A DNA stretch of 64,000 nt, taken from contig NZ_AUGY01000015.1 of the NCBI RefSeq assembly GCF_000422905.1, positions 51,186 through 115,185 of the forward strand, given 5' to 3'. The stretch's first letter is position 1. Each line of letters opens with the position of its first letter. Both the position numbers and the translations under genes were made by a program. Source of the DNA: Paenibacillus alginolyticus DSM 5050 = NBRC 15375. Its GTDB lineage: Bacteria; Bacillota; Bacilli; Paenibacillales; NBRC-103111. Positions 60,472 through 64,000 of this stretch are shown here, piece after piece. The notes under the pieces were generated by a model, which worked only from the letters and a program-made list of their open reading frames with translations, had not been told where the DNA came from and searched no databases.

Positions 60472-62727
60472 ATGAGCGAGTCTAATCAGGAGTATATCGT
60501 AATCTCGGCTGCGAGGGAAAACAATCTCAAGAACGTATCCTTGCGCATTCCCAAGCGGAAGATCACGATTTTCACCGGGGTATCCGGATCCGGCAAGTCA
60601 TCGATCGTCTTCGATACCATCGCCGCTGAATCCCAGCGTCTGCTGAACGAAAACTTCAGCATGTTCGTCCGCAACTTTCTGCCGCGTTTTCCGCAACCGG
60701 ATGCAGACGCGATCGAGAACCTCAGCATGGCTGTTATTGTGGATCAGAAGCGGCTGGGCGGCGGTTCCCATTCCACGATGGGCACGATTACTGATATCTC
60801 TCCCATTCTCCGTCTTCTCTTCTCCCGGGTGGGTCAGCCCTATGTTGGACATGTAAACATGTTCTCGTTTAACGATTCGCAAGGCATGTGTCCCGAGTGC
60901 AACGGGATTGGTCGAAGGCTTGGCGTCGACATGAGCAAGGCGCTGGACAAGGCAAAGTCGTTGAATGAAGGGGCGATTATGCTCCCGGACTATAAGGTGA
61001 ACAGCTGGGATTGGAACATGATCGTGCAGTCAGGGTCCTTCGATCTCGACAAGAAGCTAATCGATTATTCGGATGAGGATCTGGATCAACTGCTGTACGC
61101 CAAGGCGAGGAAAGTGGAGATGGATTTCGCCGGGAAGGCAGTGAATATTACAGTTGAAGGCATTATCGAGAAGTTCACCAACAAGTACATCAAACAGGAT
61201 GTGAAGACGAAGTCCGAGCGTACACAACAAGCTGTTGCGCCGTACATCTCCGAGGGTCCCTGCTACAGCTGCCGCGGCGCGAGACTCAGTCAGGCTGCGC
61301 TGGGCTGCAGGATCAATGGGCTTAACATTGCAGAGATGTCCTCCATGGAGGTCGGACAGCTCATCCGCATCATTCGGGAGATTGACGACGCGATCGCCGC
61401 GCCGGTCGTCAAATCGCTGACAGAGCGGTTGCAGCATCTGGTGGATATCGGACTTGATTATTTGACGCTGGACCGTGAGACGGATACATTGTCCGGCGGC
61501 GAGTCGCAGCGCGTCAAGATGGTGAAGCACCTGAGCGGCAGTCTGGTGGATGTCACTTACATCTTCGATGAGCCCAGCGTTGGCTTGCACCCCCGTGATG
61601 TACACCGGTTAAATGAATTGCTTCAGAAGCTGCGCGACAAAGGCAATACCGTGATTGTCGTCGAGCATGATCCCGATGTGATCAAGTTGGCGGATCATAT
61701 CGTCGACGTCGGACCTCACGCCGGCAGCCGCGGAGGTACCATCGTGTATGAAGGAAGCTTCCAAGGACTTCTAGAGTCAGGTACACTGACAGGCACCCAT
61801 ATGAAGCGGCCGCTCCAGCTGAAGCACGATTGCAGGCAGCCATCCGGCAAGCTGTCCATCAAGGATGCCCTACTTCACAACCTGCGGAACGTGAGTGTGG
61901 ATATTCCAACCGGAGTGCTGACAGTAGTAACGGGTGTCGCCGGCTCGGGCAAGAGTACGCTAATTAACGAAGTATTCCTCAGCGAGCATCCGGATGCAAT
62001 CGTCATCGACCAATCGGCGGTAGGCGTGTCAACACGCTCGAATCCCGCGACCTACACGGGCATTATGGATGATGTGCGCAAGGCGTTTGCTTCCGCGAAC
62101 AAGGTTAACCAAGGATTGTTCAGCTTCAACTCCAAGGGGGCTTGCGAGAACTGCCAAGGACTGGGTGTTGTGTATACAGACCTTGCATACCTCGACAGCG
62201 TTAAGCTGCCATGCGAAGTATGCGGAGGCAGACGGTTCAAGGAAGAGGTGCTCGCGTACAAGCTGAACGGTAAGTCAATTGCAGAAGTGCTGGAGATGAC
62301 TGTGGATCAGGCATTGGATTTTTTTCAGCTAAAAGAGGTTATGCGTAAGCTCCAGGCGATGAGTGATGTGGGGCTGAACTATATTACACTCGGCCAGCCT
62401 CTCAGCACGCTCTCTGGCGGGGAATGCCAGCGCATCAAGCTGGCGAGCGAGCTGCATAAGAAGGGAAGCATCTACGTGATGGACGAGCCGACGACCGGCC
62501 TGCATATGTCAGATATCGGTCACCTTCTGGAGATCATGAACCGCCTCGTGGATACCGGCAATACGGTGATCGTCATCGAGCACAACCTCGAGGTGATCAG
62601 CCAAGCGGATTGGATTATCGATATGGGACCCGACGGAGGCAGCAAGGGCGGCCAGGTGGTGTTCGAGGGCACACCGCCACAGATCATCCATGCGGAGCAG
62701 TCGATCACGGGAAGCTACTTGATGTAA
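60472..62727 (+). CDS. UvrA-like ABC ATPase, short form (class II)
   Basis: A 751-residue protein with two UvrA-type ATPase halves. First half: Walker A GVSGSGKSS, zinc site CPECNGIG with CYSCRG, signature LSGGESQRV. Second half: GVAGSGKST, CENCQGLG with CEVCGG, signature LSGGECQRI. Canonical UvrA has about 950 residues; here the UvrB-binding part is absent, as in UvrA2 and DrrC-like proteins linked to drug tolerance. It probably binds DNA or drug-damaged DNA without UvrB. ATG at 60472 follows GGAAGG; the ATG at 60463 overlaps that site. Confidence 0.9.
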   Translation: MSESNQEYIVISAARENNLKNVSLRIPKRKITIFTGVSGSGKSSIVFDTIAAESQRLLNENFSMFVRNFLPRFPQPDADAIENLSMAVIVDQKRLGGGSHSTMGTITDISPILRLLFSRVGQPYVGHVNMFSFNDSQGMCPECNGIGRRLGVDMSKALDKAKSLNEGAIMLPDYKVNSWDWNMIVQSGSFDLDKKLIDYSDEDLDQLLYAKARKVEMDFAGKAVNITVEGIIEKFTNKYIKQDVKTKSERTQQAVAPYISEGPCYSCRGARLSQAALGCRINGLNIAEMSSMEVGQLIRIIREIDDAIAAPVVKSLTERLQHLVDIGLDYLTLDRETDTLSGGESQRVKMVKHLSGSLVDVTYIFDEPSVGLHPRDVHRLNELLQKLRDKGNTVIVVEHDPDVIKLADHIVDVGPHAGSRGGTIVYEGSFQGLLESGTLTGTHMKRPLQLKHDCRQPSGKLSIKDALLHNLRNVSVDIPTGVLTVVTGVAGSGKSTLINEVFLSEHPDAIVIDQSAVGVSTRSNPATYTGIMDDVRKAFASANKVNQGLFSFNSKGACENCQGLGVVYTDLAYLDSVKLPCEVCGGRRFKEEVLAYKLNGKSIAEVLEMTVDQALDFFQLKEVMRKLQAMSDVGLNYITLGQPLSTLSGGECQRIKLASELHKKGSIYVMDEPTTGLHMSDIGHLLEIMNRLVDTGNTVIVIEHNLEVISQADWIIDMGPDGGSKGGQVVFEGTPPQIIHAEQSITGSYLM

Positions 62728-62753
62728 TACATCAAATGCGATCTTATTTAATT

Positions 62754-62782
62754 CGAGGTCACTCTATTGAGTGGCCTTTTTA
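62754..62782 (+). terminator. Terminator after the uvrA-like gene
   Basis: AGGTCACT pairs with AGTGGCCT around CTATTG, followed by TTTTTAT. The group II intron starts two bases later. Confidence 0.85.
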
Positions 62783-62783
62783 T

Positions 62784-63660
62784 GTGCGACGGGCAGTCGC
62801 AACTTTAGCGCAATAGCGTTATGAGTAAACGAATACAAGCGGCGGTGACGTTACCTTGGTAAATACGAGCCGAGAACTTGGAAAGTTGCTTTCTCGAAGG
62901 TGAAAGTCCTTCCTCAAGCTTTCTGGTAAGACTTGAGAAGCTTAATCTAGGGCAATATCGCGAGGTACTTGTCTGAAGGAGATGCGGGAAATCGAGAGAT
63001 CCGCAAGCGGATGTGCAGACCCAAATGCGAAAGCGTGAAGCACGTAGCGGCAGGATAAGTCGGCGACTGTGCGTAAATAACGGGAAGCCTAAGGAAAAAA
63101 ATTGCCATCCAATGAACCAGACGAATAGCAATGGCTTATCAGGTGAAGGTGCTGGGTATGTACAGAAGGAAGATGTGATGACCCCGTGAGATTCTCCACT
63201 CCCCTGGAGGGAAAAAAAATCAGGATGGCTACATATAAAGCTTCGCCGAAATTATAGTCATGGTGGAGAATTCAGAAACGGAAGGGGAACGACCTCGTGG
63301 ACAAACACTTGAATGTGGTGCTGGACAACCGTCACGTTACTGCGGTAAGAACTAACGGAATGAGCGCGATGAAAGGTGAGAGATAGACTTGAATCAAGAA
63401 CTGAAGCTAAAATGGCATAGTATTTACGGGCAAATTCTGTTTGAAAGAAAACTTCATGGAGCATGGTTACAAGTAAAAGAAAACAAAGGCGCGGGCGGAA
63501 TCGACGGTGAAACCATCGAGAGTTACGAGAGGAAGCTGGATGAAAATCTGGGGGAACTTCTACGAAAACTGAGGGAGAAAGCCTATGTCCCTTCCCCTGT
63601 ACGAAGACGCTACATCCCGAAGAAAAACGGGAAGATGCGACCACTGGGGATACCGAAGGT
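62784..63660 (+). mobile_element. Group II intron, truncated, inserted behind a terminator
   Basis: The sequence begins GTGCGAC, a typical intron 5' end, directly after the terminator of the uvrA-like gene, the usual insertion place of class C introns. About 600 bases of structured RNA follow (for example GAAGTCGG-rich stems, CAGACCCAAATGCGAAAGCG), then the reverse transcriptase ORF from 63389. The intron stops short in the RT finger domain at about 63660; domains V and VI and the 3' splice site are missing. Confidence 0.8.
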
Positions 63661-63709
63661 AAGTTCATACTGCACGCCTCCCAATTTGGTTTTGGACTTT
63701 ATAGCATAG
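63389..63709 (+). pseudogene. ltrA: Group II intron reverse transcriptase/maturase, N-terminal fragment
   Basis: TTG start behind AAAGGTGAGAG. The 90 family residues include LQVKENKGAGGIDGETIESY and VRRRYIPKKNGKMRPLGIPK, RT blocks 0-1. After GIPK the frame runs into foreign sequence (VSSYCTPPNLVLDFIA) and stops. The YADD catalytic block, maturase and any endonuclease parts are missing. It cannot move by itself. Confidence 0.85.
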
Positions 63710-63714
63710 TAACC

Positions 63715-64000
63715 CTATTTCAGCAATTTGACTGGTTCAAGATGCCCAGAATCCTGAATACGTTGTCGTAGTGCAATCTCTTTTTGCTCGTCTAGCGGGA
63801 TATCCCAAGGAAATCCCGGTCCTATCTTCTGACCCTGCAATATCCCATGATCAAGCCAATAATAGACAACATGAGTAGATACCTCCAAGCGCTGCGCCAC
63901 CTCCTTTACCGTGAAGCCTTGTCGTGGTAGTGAAAAGGCAGGTATTTTGTTCAAGTAGCGGATCCACTTGATCGAGGGGACTGTGAAAATTCTACCTTCT
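63715..64000 (-). CDS. C-terminal part of a probable large recombinase, cut by the right edge
   Basis: The frame is open from the window edge (EGRIFTVPSIKWIRYLNKIP) through a HTH-like segment GFTVKEVAQRLEVSTHVVYY with WLDHGILQGQKIG, to a stop at 63715. This end resembles the C-terminus of large serine recombinases or associated transposon proteins that finish with a MerR-like HTH. The first 79 codons from a TTG at 63954 are not a separate gene. Its 3' end abuts the point where the intron breaks off, so this element probably caused the truncation. The family call is tentative. Confidence 0.55.
   Translation of the reverse strand, partial: EGRIFTVPSIKWIRYLNKIPAFSLPRQGFTVKEVAQRLEVSTHVVYYWLDHGILQGQKIGPGFPWDIPLDEQKEIALRQRIQDSGHLEPVKLLK

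Overview
The window looks like chromosomal DNA of an endospore-forming Firmicute of the Paenibacillaceae, most likely Paenibacillus or a close relative (inference from gene content, no search was run). Supporting signs are YesM/YesN-type two-component genes beside LplB/YtcP-type sugar permeases, a copper-amine-oxidase-like stalk domain on a secreted enzyme, spore genes (SleB-like hydrolase, CotA-like laccase, two YjcZ-like miniproteins, a Gly/Phe-repeat coat-like protein), strong AGGAGG ribosome sites, and many U-tailed terminators.

Layout. 1-5.2 kb: end of a DHA2 efflux pump, an orphan DUF4157 (eCIS-type) protein, a pentapeptide-repeat protein, and an Rrf2 regulator with a MATE pump that share an operator-like sequence. 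5.2-6.05 kb: gene-free DNA packed with repeats. 6.05-13.7 kb: secreted phosphoesterase, polysaccharide deacetylase, UgtP-like glycolipid glycosyltransferase, TetR/MFS pair, serine hydrolase. 13.8-17.6 kb: a decaying stretch with a GntR regulator, a frameshifted ABC ATPase fused to a DedA tail, a response-regulator remnant, a truncated alpha-galactosidase, twin YjcZ-like genes and a gene with an internal stop. 17.9-29.3 kb: the best preserved metabolic block, with an AraC regulator divergent from a PhyH dioxygenase, then a YesM/YesN pair, a CUT1 sugar ABC transporter (two permeases, lipoprotein), a Gfo/Idh/MocA dehydrogenase and a TIM-barrel isomerase. Together these would sense, import and rearrange a sugar or sugar derivative.

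30-45 kb: malate:quinone oxidoreductase, a PIN-type toxin-antitoxin-like pair, acetyltransferases, aldo/keto reductases with an AraC regulator, spore genes, and many gene fragments (azoreductase, dihydrofolate reductase, a lipoprotein, an AraC protein, IS110). 45-50.9 kb: small regulator-target units. A MarR protein and an alpha/beta hydrolase share a palindrome. Two MerR paralogues each sit at a 19-bp-spacer promoter, one of which faces an hslO (Hsp33) gene broken by a frameshift. 51-62.7 kb: methyltransferase, PAP2 phosphatase and an OmpR-type two-component system, shikimate-kinase-like protein, sulfatase, phosphotransferase, acetyltransferase, ArsR/AHSA1 unit with two operators, and a short UvrA-like protein. 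62.8-64 kb: a group II intron placed just after a terminator, its reverse transcriptase cut short, next to the C-terminus of a probable recombinase running off the right edge.

The unusual feature of the window is how many genes are broken by a single event (frameshift, nonsense codon or truncation) while small regulator units keep clean operators. I did not find one large new system. The most promising leads are the orphan DUF4157 protein, the paired MerR promoters with the start-less small protein between them, and the 120-bp inverted repeat pair.
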